Assembly (NCBI GenBank): GCA_000433095.1
Contig: HF991479.1
Span: forward strand, 25,233-89,232
Direction: 5' to 3'
Source of the DNA: Clostridium sp. CAG:967
GTDB taxonomy: Bacteria; Cyanobacteriota; Vampirovibrionia; Gastranaerophilales; Gastranaerophilaceae
DNA length: 64,000 bases
Each line of letters starts with the position of its first letter. The stretch's first letter is position 1. This document shows positions 38,405 to 47,240 of this stretch, piece by piece. The notes beneath the pieces were generated by a model. It was not told the origin of the DNA and did no database searches. It was given only the letters and a program-made list of their open reading frames with translations. A program made the translations under genes and the position numbers.

Positions 38405-39175
38405 TTAGTTATATGTTACTTTCATTAGTGTCAGACCGTACGGACTGACTGTGTGTCCTGCTTTCGTTCTGTCACAAGCCTCAAGGACTTGTTTCATATA
38501 TTCTGCGGGACGGTTATGTCCTTCTATTTCAAGAAGGGTTCCGACAATTGTTCTTACCATATTATAAAGAAATCTGTTTCCTATAATATCAATAATTACT
38601 TTATCTCCGACTTTATTGCAGTCGGCTTTTTCTATAAAACAAACTTTGCTCGGGTTCAGCGTTCCGGAACTTTTAAAACTTGAAAAATCATGTTCGCCAA
38701 GTAAGTAATTCAAGGCTTTTTGCATTCTTTCAATGTTAATGTCATATTTTATTCTCATCAGATCACCGTCAAAAGCATTTTTACATTTACGATTAATAAA
38801 TACGTATCTGTAATAGCGTTTTTTAGCTGACTTTTGAGCATGAAATTTTTCATCAACCTGTTTCAAATCAGTGACAGATATATCGTCAGGTAAAATTTCA
38901 TTTAATGAATAGATAAACTTTGAAGCAACAATAGATTTATCCGTATCAAAATGAACTATTTGACCTTCTGAATTTACACCTCTGTCGGTTCTTCCGGAGA
39001 AGGTTGTTTTAATTTGCCGGTTATTATTTTCGGTCTTACCGATTATCAATTTACAAAGTGCTTTTTCAAGTTCTCCTTGTATTGTCGGAGTTTCTATTTC
39101 TTTGCCGTTTTCAAATTGAATTTGACTTCCGGCATAGTTTTTACCGATATACTGAACCTGAAGCGTGTAACGCAT
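38405..39175 (-). CDS. truA: tRNA pseudouridine synthase A
   Basis: A 256-residue enzyme forming pseudouridine at positions 38-40 of the tRNA anticodon arm. The catalytic motif FSGRTDRGVNSEGQIVHFD carries the Asp (about residue 63). KKRYYRYVFINRK, GEHDFSSFKSSG and the C-terminal RFLYNMVRTIVGTLLEIEGHNRP are TruA blocks. It lies between rplQ and rplM, a gene order shared by cyanobacteria and some Firmicutes. Confidence 0.96.
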   Translation of the reverse strand: MRYTLQVQYIGKNYAGSQIQFENGKEIETPTIQGELEKALCKLIIGKTENNNRQIKTTFSGRTDRGVNSEGQIVHFDTDKSIVASKFIYSLNEILPDDISVTDLKQVDEKFHAQKSAKKRYYRYVFINRKCKNAFDGDLMRIKYDINIERMQKALNYLLGEHDFSSFKSSGTLNPSKVCFIEKADCNKVGDKVIIDIIGNRFLYNMVRTIVGTLLEIEGHNRPAEYMKQVLEACDRTKAGHTVSPYGLTLMKVTYN

Positions 39176-39179
39176 TGGC

Positions 39180-39608
39180 TTACACCAATTGGATTAAAGC
39201 CATTTCTGAAGCATCGCCACGTCTTGGCGGTAATCTGAATATTCTTGTGTATCCGCCTTGACGGTCAGAATATTTTTTACCGATTACCACAAACAATTTT
39301 CTTAAAACTGTTTGAGCAGCTAATTTTTTGTCAGCTTGTGGAGCTTCAAAAATTTCGCCAGTAGCTAAGTCCATAAATTGACCGATTTCTTTGTCATAAA
39401 TGAATTTAGCAGCTTGGCGGCGAGCGTGTAAGTCGCCTCTTTTTGCAAGGGTGATAATTTCTTCAGCGTATGGTCTTAAAGCTTTTGCTCTTGCCATAGT
39501 TGTTTTGATTTCACCGTGTACAAAAAGTTCAGTCGCTAAGGAACGTAACAAAGCATCTCTTTGATCCTTTGCTTTTCCCAGCGTATGTTTTTTAGTTTGG
39601 TGTCTCAT
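39180..39608 (-). CDS. rplQ: 50S ribosomal protein L17
   Basis: A 142-residue ribosomal protein. [67 protein letters not shown] is the L17 core. A short insertion ([21 protein letters not shown]) precedes the C-terminal [24 protein letters not shown]. It is 4 nt from truA. Confidence 0.98.
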   Translation of the reverse strand: MRHQTKKHTLGKAKDQRDALLRSLATELFVHGEIKTTMARAKALRPYAEEIITLAKRGDLHARRQAAKFIYDKEIGQFMDLATGEIFEAPQADKKLAAQTVLRKLFVVIGKKYSDRQGGYTRIFRLPPRRGDASEMALIQLV

Positions 39609-39655
39609 TGTTTTATTCCTTTATTTTTTAACATAGCTTACGATTTAATTTTTCC

Positions 39656-40621
39656 TTATACTTCTTCTTCAACTTCAGGGTTTGGAGCAAGGTCTAAACC
39701 GAAGTGGTGAAGTCTTTCGATAACTTCGTCAGATGATTTCTTACCGAAGTTTTTAATATTTAATAAATCATGTTCTGATTTTTTCAATAATTCAGCCATT
39801 GAATTTATGCTTGCACGTTTCAAGCAGTTGTATGCTCTAACAGACAATTCCAATTCTTCAATTGTCATTGTAGGTGCATTTGAATCATCTTCAACTTCTT
39901 CTTCAATAGTCATTGAAGGTGTAATTACAGGCTGACCTGTAATTGAAGCGATTTGCATAAAGTGGTCAATCAATAGGTTTGAAGCCTGGCTTAAAGCGTT
40001 AGTTACATCAATTGAACCGTTAGACCAGATTTCAAGCGTTAATTTATCGAAGTCGATTGAATCGCCTACACGGGTGCTTTCTACATTGTAGCTAACACGT
40101 TTGATAGGCATGAATGTTGCATCGATAGGAAGAACATCGATTGAAACGCCTTTAGAATCTCTTGGAACATCATGTGCAACGTAACCTTTGCCGGTTTCAA
40201 CAACTACATCGGCGTGGAAGCTTCCGCCATCTGCTACTGTACAGATTAACCAGTCAGGGTTAACAACTTTAACGCCTGCAGGAAGCTGAATATCACTTGC
40301 GAGTACTGCACCCGGACGGTCAACATCTATTCTTAAATGTTGAGGTTCTTTGGAATCAGTTTTTACAACTAATCCTTTAAGGTTTAGCATAACATCAATA
40401 ACATCTTCCAATACACCAGGAATTGCAGTGTATTCGTGAGTGATACCTTCTATTCTTGCAGAAGTAACAGCTGTTCCTTCCAAGCTTGAAAGAAGTACAC
40501 GTCTTAAAGAATTACCGATTGTTGTACCGAAGCCTTTTTCTAGTGGTTCAATTACGAATTTACCGTATTGTGAACCGTCAGAACTTGTTGTTGTATTAAC
40601 ACATTTAATTTTTAATTCCAT
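39656..40621 (-). CDS. rpoA: RNA polymerase alpha subunit
   Basis: A 321-residue alpha subunit. The N-terminal assembly domain (KFVIEPLEKGFGTTIGNSLRRVLLSSLEGTAVTSARIEG) is followed, after a short acidic linker (about 225-245, EEEVEDDSN), by the C-terminal DNA- and activator-binding domain (LELSVRAYNCLKRASINSMAELLKKSEHDLLNIKNFGKKSSDEVIERL). It is in the usual position before rplQ. Confidence 0.98.
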   Translation of the reverse strand: MELKIKCVNTTTSSDGSQYGKFVIEPLEKGFGTTIGNSLRRVLLSSLEGTAVTSARIEGITHEYTAIPGVLEDVIDVMLNLKGLVVKTDSKEPQHLRIDVDRPGAVLASDIQLPAGVKVVNPDWLICTVADGGSFHADVVVETGKGYVAHDVPRDSKGVSIDVLPIDATFMPIKRVSYNVESTRVGDSIDFDKLTLEIWSNGSIDVTNALSQASNLLIDHFMQIASITGQPVITPSMTIEEEVEDDSNAPTMTIEELELSVRAYNCLKRASINSMAELLKKSEHDLLNIKNFGKKSSDEVIERLHHFGLDLAPNPEVEEEV

Positions 40622-40688
40622 TTTTTAATCTCCTAGTTTTTGTTAACTATTTTGGATTTCTCCGATGAGTGTTCTAAATTACTTCTGG

Positions 40689-41291
40689 TTATTTAGAATA
40701 GTACTCGATTACAAGTTGTTCTTTAAATTCAGGATCTAATTCTTCTCTTTCAGGAATTCTGTCGAAAGTGATTTTTAGAGCTTCCTTGTCGATTGTCATC
40801 CAAGCCGGTGCACAAGCCATATCAATCATTTCGGTTACGCTTTTTAAGAAAGCTGTACTTTTTGATTTGATAGTGATTACGTCGCCTGATTTCACCAGGT
40901 AAGATGGAATATCAACTTTTTTACCGTTAACAAGAACGTGACCGTGGTTAACGATTTGTCTTGTTTGTTTACGTGTGATACCTAAGCCTGCTCTGAATAG
41001 AACGTTGTCTAATCTTGATTCAAGGATTTGTAAAAGGATTGTACCTGTTACGCCTTTTCTTCTTGCAGCTTCGTTGTAATATTTTGCAAATTGTTTTTCA
41101 CTTACAAGGTAAGTAAATCTGATTTTTTGTTTTTCTGCCAGGTGAAGTGCATATTCAGAAAGTTTTTTTCTAACTGCACCGTGTTGACCTGAAGCTGTTT
41201 GTCTCATAGAAGATGTTAATTTTCTGTTTGACAAATCTTTAACTTTTTTATTTCTAAATAATTTATTACTTGGTCCTGTATATCTAGCCAT
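40689..41291 (-). CDS. rpsD: 30S ribosomal protein S4
   Basis: A 200-residue primary 16S rRNA-binding protein: MARYTGPSNKLFRNK, SEKQFAKYYNEAARRKGVTG, LESRLDNVLFRAGLGITRKQTRQIVNHGHVLVNGKKVDIPSYLVKSGDVI (S4 RNA-binding fold). It has no zinc-finger cysteines at the N-terminus, so it is the C-minus type. It sits between rpsK and rpoA. In most photosynthetic cyanobacteria rpsD is elsewhere, so this is a difference from that group. Confidence 0.98.
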   Translation of the reverse strand: MARYTGPSNKLFRNKKVKDLSNRKLTSSMRQTASGQHGAVRKKLSEYALHLAEKQKIRFTYLVSEKQFAKYYNEAARRKGVTGTILLQILESRLDNVLFRAGLGITRKQTRQIVNHGHVLVNGKKVDIPSYLVKSGDVITIKSKSTAFLKSVTEMIDMACAPAWMTIDKEALKITFDRIPEREELDPEFKEQLVIEYYSK

Positions 41292-41394
41292 TGTTTAGTT
41301 TTCTCCTTTTAATTACGGCAGGGCATCTATGGTTTACTTTTTGGCTTATAAAGCAAGCCCCTGCCTGTGTACATTTGTTGTTATAGTGTTTTTA

Positions 41395-41781
41395 TTAAAC
41401 ACGACGTTTTTTAGGCGGACGACATCCGTTGTGAGGAATAGGAGTTACATCTTTGATTAATGTAATTTCCAAACCTGCAGCCTGGATTGCTCTGATTGCA
41501 GTTTCTCTTCCTGAACCAGGTCCTTTGATGTGAACTTCAACTTTTTTCATACCTTGATCTATAGATTTTTTAGCTACAAGTTCAGCTGCTGATTGAGCTG
41601 CAAAAGGAGTTCCTTTTCTTGCGCCTTTAAATCCTGTAGCACCTGCTGTTGCCCAAGCAATAGCATTACCTTGAGTATCTGTAGAAGTTACGATTGTATT
41701 GTTAAATGTTGATTGAATGTGTACAACACCTTGCAATACGTTCTTTTTTTCTTTTTTCTTAGTTTTTACTGGTCTTGCCAT
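41395..41781 (-). CDS. rpsK: 30S ribosomal protein S11
   Basis: A 128-residue ribosomal platform protein: [50 protein letters not shown] and the C-terminal [18 protein letters not shown] are diagnostic. It follows rpsM by 66 nt. Confidence 0.98.
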   Translation of the reverse strand: MARPVKTKKKEKKNVLQGVVHIQSTFNNTIVTSTDTQGNAIAWATAGATGFKGARKGTPFAAQSAAELVAKKSIDQGMKKVEVHIKGPGSGRETAIRAIQAAGLEITLIKDVTPIPHNGCRPPKKRRV

Positions 41782-41847
41782 TTTTATTATCCTTTTTTTT
41801 TATTACTTTTGTAAGTTACTTAATATTTTGGGATTACTTAGAAATTA

Positions 41848-42213
41848 TTATTTCTTTTTAGTAATAGCCATACCTTTTTTACCACGGCGGGTTCTTGCGT
41901 TGGTCTTAGTTCTTTGTCCTCTGCAAGGAAGATTACGTTTGTGTCTCATTCCTCTGTAAGAACCGATTTCTTGAAGACGTTTAATATTCATTGTTACTTC
42001 ACGGCGAAGGTCACCTTCGATGTGGTAGTTAGATAATTCATTTCTTAAAAGTTTAATATCTTCATCTGTTAAATCATCTGTTCTAAGATCAGGTGAAATT
42101 CCTGTTGCTTTCAAGATATTTTCGCTTCTTTTAGGTCCGATTCCGTAGATATATGTAAGAGCTACGATAATTCTTTTGTTACGAGGTAAATCTACCCCTG
42201 CCAGTCTTGCCAT
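41848..42213 (-). CDS. rpsM: 30S ribosomal protein S13
   Basis: A 121-residue ribosomal protein: [38 protein letters not shown], then [54 protein letters not shown] lies upstream. It is separated from rpmJ by an unusually long spacer (42214-42487). Confidence 0.98.
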   Translation of the reverse strand: MARLAGVDLPRNKRIIVALTYIYGIGPKRSENILKATGISPDLRTDDLTDEDIKLLRNELSNYHIEGDLRREVTMNIKRLQEIGSYRGMRHKRNLPCRGQRTKTNARTRRGKKGMAITKKK

Positions 42214-42487
42214 TTTTCTTTTTCCTTTCTCTTGGCTTTTGGTGCGGTTCCAGCTGTTACATTCTGTTTCCGCACACTTGTTGTTAGATTTTTTTGTGTA
42301 TGAGGGTTAAATACTTCCTCACCATTGACCGTTTAAGTCCGTCAATTCAACTATTTTTAGATTGTATTAAATTATTGCTTTACGCTATACTGTCATTCGC
42401 TCCATTTTATTACATAAAATTTCCGCTCATTTCGTTGCGCACCACTTCGAGTTCGTTCACTTACGTTCACTCCACTCTACGCAAAAT
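42214..42487 (-). other. Long repeat-bearing spacer between rpmJ and rpsM
   Basis: 274 nt without a convincing gene inside the ribosomal operon. On the operon strand it begins with short direct repeats (AGTGAACGTAAGTGAACGAA and related GAGCGAA words), then an imperfect hairpin around TTGAC/GTCAA at about 42325-42350. These words resemble GAGCGAACGAAGTGAGCGAA-type dispersed repeats found in many genomes. It could be an inserted repeat or an attenuator. Confidence 0.5.
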
Positions 42488-42601
42488 TTAACCCTGTCTT
42501 TGTTTGTGTTTAGGGTTTTCGCAAATTACGGCGATTCTACCTTTTCTTTTAATGCATTTGCATTTATCGCACATAGGTTTTACTGATGATCTGACTTTCA
42601 T
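42488..42601 (-). CDS. rpmJ: 50S ribosomal protein L36
   Basis: A 37-residue zinc-binding ribosomal protein: [37 protein letters not shown], with the zinc ligands C11, C14, C27 and H32. The start at 42601 is fixed by AAGGA 7-8 nt upstream and by the family N-terminus. A longer frame to 42703 runs into the infA-rpmJ spacer and is not coding. Confidence 0.97.
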   Translation of the reverse strand: MKVRSSVKPMCDKCKCIKRKGRIAVICENPKHKQRQG

Positions 42602-42676
42602 TTTCTTTTCCTTTATATTGTTTTGTACGTTTATTTGTCTTGCTCGTTGCCTTAAGCGTGCTTTCGGTTGTCGTTT

Positions 42677-42701
42677 GCAATGGCTTTGCCATTTTGCCGC
42701 C
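42677..42701 (-). repeat. Hairpin plus GGCGGC box between infA and rpmJ
   Basis: AATGGC-TTT-GCCATT hairpin at 42679-42693 with GCCGCC 2 nt to its right (GGCGGC on the operon strand). Layout matches the GGCGG-hairpin family (9341, 12374, 51305), although the stem sequence is different. The surrounding spacer is richer in GC than its neighbours. Confidence 0.5.
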
Positions 42702-42728
42702 AAGCCTGCGCACCCGGCTCACTTGCGC

Positions 42729-42944
42729 TTATTTTAATCTGAATGTGATACGGCCTCTTGTAAGGTCATACGGTGTCATTTCTACTTTTACCTTGTCACC
42801 CGGTAAAATTCTGATGAAATTTTTTCTGATTTTTCCTGAGATATGAGCAAGGATTTCGTGGTCATTTTCAAGCTTTACACGGAACATAGCGTTCGGCATT
42901 GCTTCTAAAATTGTACCTTCTAACTCGATTACATCTTTTGCCAT
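42729..42944 (-). CDS. infA: Translation initiation factor IF-1
   Basis: A 71-residue OB-fold factor: [70 protein letters not shown], nearly full consensus. AAGGAAAA precedes it. It is the first gene of this transcription unit, since secY/adk/map are not upstream. Confidence 0.98.
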   Translation of the reverse strand: MAKDVIELEGTILEAMPNAMFRVKLENDHEILAHISGKIRKNFIRILPGDKVKVEMTPYDLTRGRITFRLK

Positions 42945-43002
42945 TTAATTATTTTCCTTTTCAAATTTCGGCTTTTTTGTGCATAATACTGCACTATAAA
43001 TA

Positions 43003-43030
43003 ATCATACTTGCAAAATTGTTAATTGCAA
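43003..43030 (-). promoter_or_regulatory. Promoter of the infA-rpsI ribosomal operon
   Basis: On the minus strand TTGCAA (43030-43025), a 16-nt spacer, and TATGAT (43008-43003), about 60 nt before infA. No coding frame of quality lies between here and the pilin-like gene. Confidence 0.55.
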
Positions 43031-43209
43031 GCGGTTTTGACATGTTTTTCAGCCAAAAAACGTAGAAAAATTTTGTGTGTTTTTTTAAAAACGCCACACT
43101 ATCAAGATTTACTTGATTATTAAAAATTGCTTTGTTTAGCAACTTTGAGCTATATTGTAAATTTTTCTTAATAATTTCTAATTATTTAATTTTTAATTAA
43201 ACAAATATA

Positions 43210-43970
43210 TCACTTACATTTCTTTTTGCCGTTCCAACTTAAATCTTTGCAGTGAAGGTAATCTAAGTTTTCATTATAAAGCACCCATGCAGTACAGCTA
43301 CGGGAAGGATATGTGCCGTCAATGTAGGCACAGCTTTGAAATTCTTCATCAGTTGTGCCGTATGGCACTATTCTGTTATTTTTTACCCTAAACCAGAATG
43401 CATCTCTGCCTGTAGTATTTGGCTTTTTCTTACCGTTTGTATCAACGAATAAAACAGCACAATTTGTGTCTGGATTTGTATCGCAGGTTTGTGCAGCCCA
43501 AATTGCTATTGCTGTGCCGTCAGCGATTGTAAATGTATAAAAATTAGAAGCACTTCCTCCAAATTGTTCTTTCTTTGTTCTCAGAGTGTTGTAAGTACCG
43601 TCATAAAAACATCCGCCTTTGTTTTTACAGTTACTTAGAATTGACATATACGGGGAGATTTTATTATAAAAGTTTTCAGCTCCTGTTACATCGCTTCCGT
43701 TACCGCTTGGTGTTAGTTCCCACTGATCAAGTGTCCCGTATTCGTTTATAGCCAAAAGCAAAGCGTTGCTCAATGTAGAGTATGCTTTTTTAAGCTGGCT
43801 GACTGTTGTTTTTTCCTGATGGTTAGCTATTAATGAGGGCAAAGTCATTGCTGCGACAACCCCAATAATACCGAGAGTAATTAACACCTCAGCTAATGTG
43901 AATCCCTTTAACCCTTTTACCCAAGCAACTTTTGCGGGGGGGGGGCAACCCTTAATGCTTCTTGTGTCAT
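43210..43970 (-). CDS. Type IV pilin-like protein, start out of frame at a C10 tract
   Basis: A pseudopilin-like protein whose body reads KGFTLAEVLITLGIIGVVAAMTLPSLIANHQEKTTVSQLKKAYSTLSNALLLA, then a cysteine-bearing globular part ending near WVLYNENLDYLHCKDLSWNG. The body frame is open, but its only initiator-like codon after the upstream stop is the GTG at 43887, inside the motif. The ATG at 43970 has AAGGAGG 8 nt upstream and is clearly the start. With the ten C at 43945-43936, its frame ends after about 18 codons. Eight or eleven C would join it to FTLAEV. The gene is therefore either phase-variable and OFF, or miscalled in the tract. Confidence 0.82.
43936..43945 (-). repeat. Homopolymeric C10 tract in a pilin leader
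   Basis: Ten C on the coding strand, about 8 codons after the ATG. On the plus strand it reads G10 followed by CAACC, the same word as at 51456-51470. Confidence 0.9.
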
Positions 43971-44164
43971 AATTTCAGCCTCCTTTTTTTTCTATTATTT
44001 ATTATTTATTAACTAATGTCAATATAAATCTTGAAAAGCCTTTTGTATGAATACTTTTGCTCATATTTAAATTGTTAACTTTTTTTACAATTTTTTTAAT
44101 AATTGAATTTCGACGGGAATAATATACTTAATATTTATATAGAGTAATAATCGAGGAGAGTGTT

Positions 44165-44551
44165 ATGGCTATCAAAGTTGACGGCATTTCATCAGAAGAC
44201 GAATTAAAAAAAGCACAGGCTGCAGCACAGGCTCAAGGAACTTCTATTACAAATTATAACGAATGGTCACAAATCTTAAGTGATTTTCAAAAAAACGGTA
44301 TTGAATCAACTGGTTCTTATGCAGGTGATAAAGCAAGAATGCAGGAAATTCAAATGGCCGTTGAGGAGTATGTAAACGAATTGCAGGCGCAAGAAAAAGT
44401 TCAGCAGAATTCGCCTGACAATAAAGAAACAGAAAAGGTTCAAAAGGCTACGGAAACCGATAGAAATCAGGACATAAAAGCGACGGTTGCAAATGCTACA
44501 AGTTCTCAAATTATGGCTGATTATATGAAGTATTATCATTTATTAATGTAA
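44165..44551 (+). CDS. Hypothetical helical protein
   Basis: A 128-residue soluble protein that I do not recognise. It is mostly charged and Gln/Ala-rich, with a likely coiled-coil region (about 55-85, MQEIQMAVEEYVNELQAQEKVQQN) and a helical C-terminus ending MADYMKYYHLLM. No signal peptide. GAGGAG lies 7 nt upstream. It is a monocistronic unit with a strong terminator. Confidence 0.7.
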   Translation: MAIKVDGISSEDELKKAQAAAQAQGTSITNYNEWSQILSDFQKNGIESTGSYAGDKARMQEIQMAVEEYVNELQAQEKVQQNSPDNKETEKVQKATETDRNQDIKATVANATSSQIMADYMKYYHLLM

Positions 44552-44571
44552 TTTATCGTCGTAGAATGGCA

Positions 44572-44606
44572 AGAAAAAACGTTATCTTTAAGATAACGTT
44601 TTTTTA
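44572..44606. terminator. Bidirectional terminator
   Basis: A 15-bp perfect stem AAAAAACGTTATCTT and complement, between the convergent 44165 gene and lepB. Confidence 0.93.
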
Positions 44607-45254
44607 TTAATTCAATGTTTTAATTCTGTTAAACGGCCAAAATAAGATTACAGCTTTTCCGACAAATCTGTCTTCAGGCAGGAACCCCCACCATCTGCCG
44701 TCATAAGAATTCCCTCTGTTATCTCCCATCATCAAATATTGCCCTTCAGGAATTACGACAGGTCCGCAAATCATGTCCTGTGTGCAGTTTTTTTCATAAT
44801 ATTCACTTCTTATGTATGGTTCGTTAAGAGGTTCATCATTAATATAAACAGTGCTTTTGCCGTTAGCATCTGTTTTAATCTCAAACTTATCACCCGGTGT
44901 TCCTATTACACGTTTTATATATGCAACGTCTTTACACCAAAAACCTGTAAGGCGTGAGAATAATTTCCATGGTGTGTTTCTTAACTTTTCAAACGGCGGG
45001 TAAAATACCATTATGTCGCCACGTTTTGGTGAAGAATAAAATCTTGAAAATCTTTCAACAATTATTCTGTCACCTTCTATAAGCGTAGGGCGCATTGAAG
45101 CAGAAGGTATCCAGCGTATTTCGCCTATGAAAAATCTTATTATGATAACCATTACTACGACAAAAACTATTGTTTCAATAATTTCTCTTGCCATAGGATT
45201 GATTTTCAAATACTGTTCTTTTATTTTGTTAATTAATTCTTTAAATTTATTCAT
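44607..45254 (-). CDS. lepB: Signal peptidase I
   Basis: A 215-residue membrane protease that removes Sec/Tat signal peptides. One membrane segment lies at about residues 25-43. Box B has the catalytic Ser53 (IPSASMRPTL) and box D the general base Lys114 (AYIKRVIGTPGD). Box E is MGDNRGNSYDGR. The start overlaps the end of the prenyl synthase gene by 8 nt, so it is the last gene of a glycosyltransferase-prenyl synthase-lepB run. Confidence 0.96.
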   Translation of the reverse strand: MNKFKELINKIKEQYLKINPMAREIIETIVFVVVMVIIIRFFIGEIRWIPSASMRPTLIEGDRIIVERFSRFYSSPKRGDIMVFYPPFEKLRNTPWKLFSRLTGFWCKDVAYIKRVIGTPGDKFEIKTDANGKSTVYINDEPLNEPYIRSEYYEKNCTQDMICGPVVIPEGQYLMMGDNRGNSYDGRWWGFLPEDRFVGKAVILFWPFNRIKTLN

Positions 45255-46101
45255 ATTTTAAAAGCTCCAAAAGCTCTGTTAAAGTTGATTTATATTTATT
45301 GTTATTAAGTTCTTCCAATGATTGTTTAGCTTTTTCTATGTAATTATTTAACAAAAGCTTGGTTTTTTCAATACCTTCATCAGGCTTGATAATGTTTTGC
45401 GAAAAAATTACGGGTGCTGTATATATGCCTTCTTCTAAGTCTGTTTTAGTTGTTTTAATATTAATTAAATCATCCCTTATCTGAAAAGCAATTCCAAAGT
45501 TTTTTGCAAATTCTTCTGCATTGATATTTGAATTTGATAACATTATAGCACCGCAGATTGCTGTTTCAAAGAGTTTTGCTGTTTTCCTCTCTGTTTTTTT
45601 CAGGTAATCTTCTAAAGTTGGGATTTCAAACCTGTTGAAGTATTGTGTTACTTCTCCATTGCACATATCATCAAGTGTTTGAGCGAACATTTCTATCAAT
45701 TTGACTGAATTTAAACTACAGATTTTTTTCAGTGCAATTGAAAGTAAGTAGTCGCCTGATATTACGGCAAGTTTATTTTCAAATTCCGAATTAATTGTTT
45801 TGATTTTACGTCTTTCTTTGCTTTCATCAATAATATCATCGTGGATTAGTGAAGCATTGTGGACAAGTTCTATTGCGGTTTGCAGCAAAACATGCCTGTC
45901 GTCAATGTTTTGACCTGCTGCTTTTAAATATAAATATGATACAACGGCTCTAATGTGTTTTGAAGGAGCTGTCATAAGCTCGAAAAGTTTTGATTTTAAA
46001 GGCTCTTGAATGTTTATATCTTTTGTAATTTCTGCTTTAATCTGCTCAACTTCTTCTTTTACTTCATTAAGGATATGCAAATATTTGTCTTGAAAAGTCA
46101 T
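45247..46101 (-). CDS. Polyprenyl diphosphate synthase
   Basis: A 284-residue trans-prenyltransferase. The first Asp-rich motif is DDIID (residues 88-92) in LIHDDIIDESKERR. The second is degenerate, DDLIN (210-214) in FQIRDDLINIKTTKTDL, lacking the last Asp. K46-type (PSKHIR) and KTA.LFE blocks are present. Long-chain members make the side chain of quinones. The altered second motif could change activity or indicate a non-catalytic partner. It overlaps lepB by 8 nt and follows a GT2 gene by 23 nt. Confidence 0.9.
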   Translation of the reverse strand: MTFQDKYLHILNEVKEEVEQIKAEITKDINIQEPLKSKLFELMTAPSKHIRAVVSYLYLKAAGQNIDDRHVLLQTAIELVHNASLIHDDIIDESKERRKIKTINSEFENKLAVISGDYLLSIALKKICSLNSVKLIEMFAQTLDDMCNGEVTQYFNRFEIPTLEDYLKKTERKTAKLFETAICGAIMLSNSNINAEEFAKNFGIAFQIRDDLINIKTTKTDLEEGIYTAPVIFSQNIIKPDEGIEKTKLLLNNYIEKAKQSLEELNNNKYKSTLTELLELLKYE

Positions 46102-46124
46102 ACAATGATATTAACATAGAAAAA

Positions 46125-47021
46125 TTAATTTATCTTTAATAACTCAGAGAATTTTTTTTCGCCTTTAATATATTTGGATGTGATAATAGTAAGTTTTTCT
46201 ATTTTGTGATTAATTTTTTTGAAAATCCAGCAGATTTGACCGTAGACAATAAAAGCTAATATTTTTTTGTCGTCGGTATTTTTATATATTTTATAGTAAG
46301 CTTTTGTCTGGAGTGCAAATGGTGACTTTTGTTTTGACTTACTTATGTAGCTTGACGGATGAAGGCGCCATTTTGTAAGTTTTGACGGAATATAATAGAA
46401 ATTATTAAGATGTGCAAGCTGTATGTAAATCCACCAGTCTAAAAGACAGTCTATAGGTGTATTAAAATCTGTTTTTAGTAAGTCGGATTTTTTTGCTGTT
46501 ACGCTTGAAAAGGTAAATATATTATTATCGCAATAAAAATCATAAAACATGTTTGCAGGATATTTTTTCTTTGATAATTTTTTGTTAGTTCTTTTCATAC
46601 TTCTTGATATGCGTTCAATTCTTTTTTCATCGCCAAAAATTTCGCATTCATTAAATATTAAATTTATATTATTGTTATTTTTTATTACTTCTGTTTTTTG
46701 TTCAAGATAATCAGGTGCTAAAATGTCATCACTCTCAAGCAGTGTAATCCATTCCGTTTCAGCAAGTTTTATACCGTATTCAAGTGTTTTTTGAAGCCCT
46801 TTGTTTTCATTATTCGGGTGTGTAAATAGTTTTATTCTGTTGTCTTTCTGGCAGAAATCTTTGATTATGCTGACGGAATTGTCCGTAGAACCGTCATCTA
46901 CTATAATCATTTCCCAGTTTGTGTAAGTTTGGTTTATAACTGACTGAATGCATTCCGAAATATATTGTTCATAGTTGTAACTTGTAAGTACTATACTTAT
47001 TTTTAAACTGCATTCATCCAT
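46125..47021 (-). CDS. Family 2 glycosyltransferase
   Basis: A 298-residue GT-A enzyme: LKISIVLTSYNYEQYISECIQSVINQTYTNWEMIIVDDGSTDNS, then the metal-binding ESDDILAPDYLEQKTEVIK at about residues 94-112. It aligns along its full length with the gene at 17039-17887, so the two arose by duplication and probably act on related surface glycans. It heads a run with the prenyl synthase and lepB. Confidence 0.9.
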   Translation of the reverse strand: MDECSLKISIVLTSYNYEQYISECIQSVINQTYTNWEMIIVDDGSTDNSVSIIKDFCQKDNRIKLFTHPNNENKGLQKTLEYGIKLAETEWITLLESDDILAPDYLEQKTEVIKNNNNINLIFNECEIFGDEKRIERISRSMKRTNKKLSKKKYPANMFYDFYCDNNIFTFSSVTAKKSDLLKTDFNTPIDCLLDWWIYIQLAHLNNFYYIPSKLTKWRLHPSSYISKSKQKSPFALQTKAYYKIYKNTDDKKILAFIVYGQICWIFKKINHKIEKLTIITSKYIKGEKKFSELLKIN

Positions 47022-47177
47022 TTTTTATAAAAGTCCTTTTATAAATACAACAATGGTAGTTAATATATTATTTAGTGAATAATATGTCAAGAAATTGTTA
47101 TAAGATAAAAAAAAACGACTTGCTTGCGCTTGTCGTTGGAAAATCAATAGGAAAAAGGGAAAGGAAAATTTATTATT

Positions 47178-47193
47178 GGAGCGGCTGCGCTCC
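47178..47193 (-). repeat. Hairpin repeat, short copy
   Basis: GGAGCGGCTGCGCTCC: same 6-bp stem as at 12381, loop changed GCTA to GCTG, and no GGCGGGT box beside it. Confidence 0.75.
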
Positions 47194-47217
47194 TAAATCT
47201 TTAGTTTTGCCTTCTGT

Positions 47218-47240
47218 GGCGGGTGGAGCGGCTAAGCCCC
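47218..47240 (-). repeat. GGCGGGT-hairpin repeat at a stop codon
   Basis: GGCGGGT then GGAGCGGCTAAGCCCC, a copy with decayed stem pairing. It begins at the G of the TAG stop of the 47240-48283 gene, the same register as after pheT and folD. Confidence 0.75.

Noticed and set aside
42602..42703. N-terminal extension of rpmJ
   Set aside because: The extension has basic, non-family sequence from the repeat-bearing spacer. The ribosome site fits the 37-residue L36 start.
42945..43142. 65-codon frame upstream of infA
   Set aside because: Low-complexity, no ribosome site, and it covers the likely operon promoter.
43210..43887. Reading the pilin-like gene as starting at the GTG at 43887
   Set aside because: That start falls inside the prepilin motif and would remove the leader and cleavage site. 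The ATG with AAGGAGG at 43970 is clearly the intended start.
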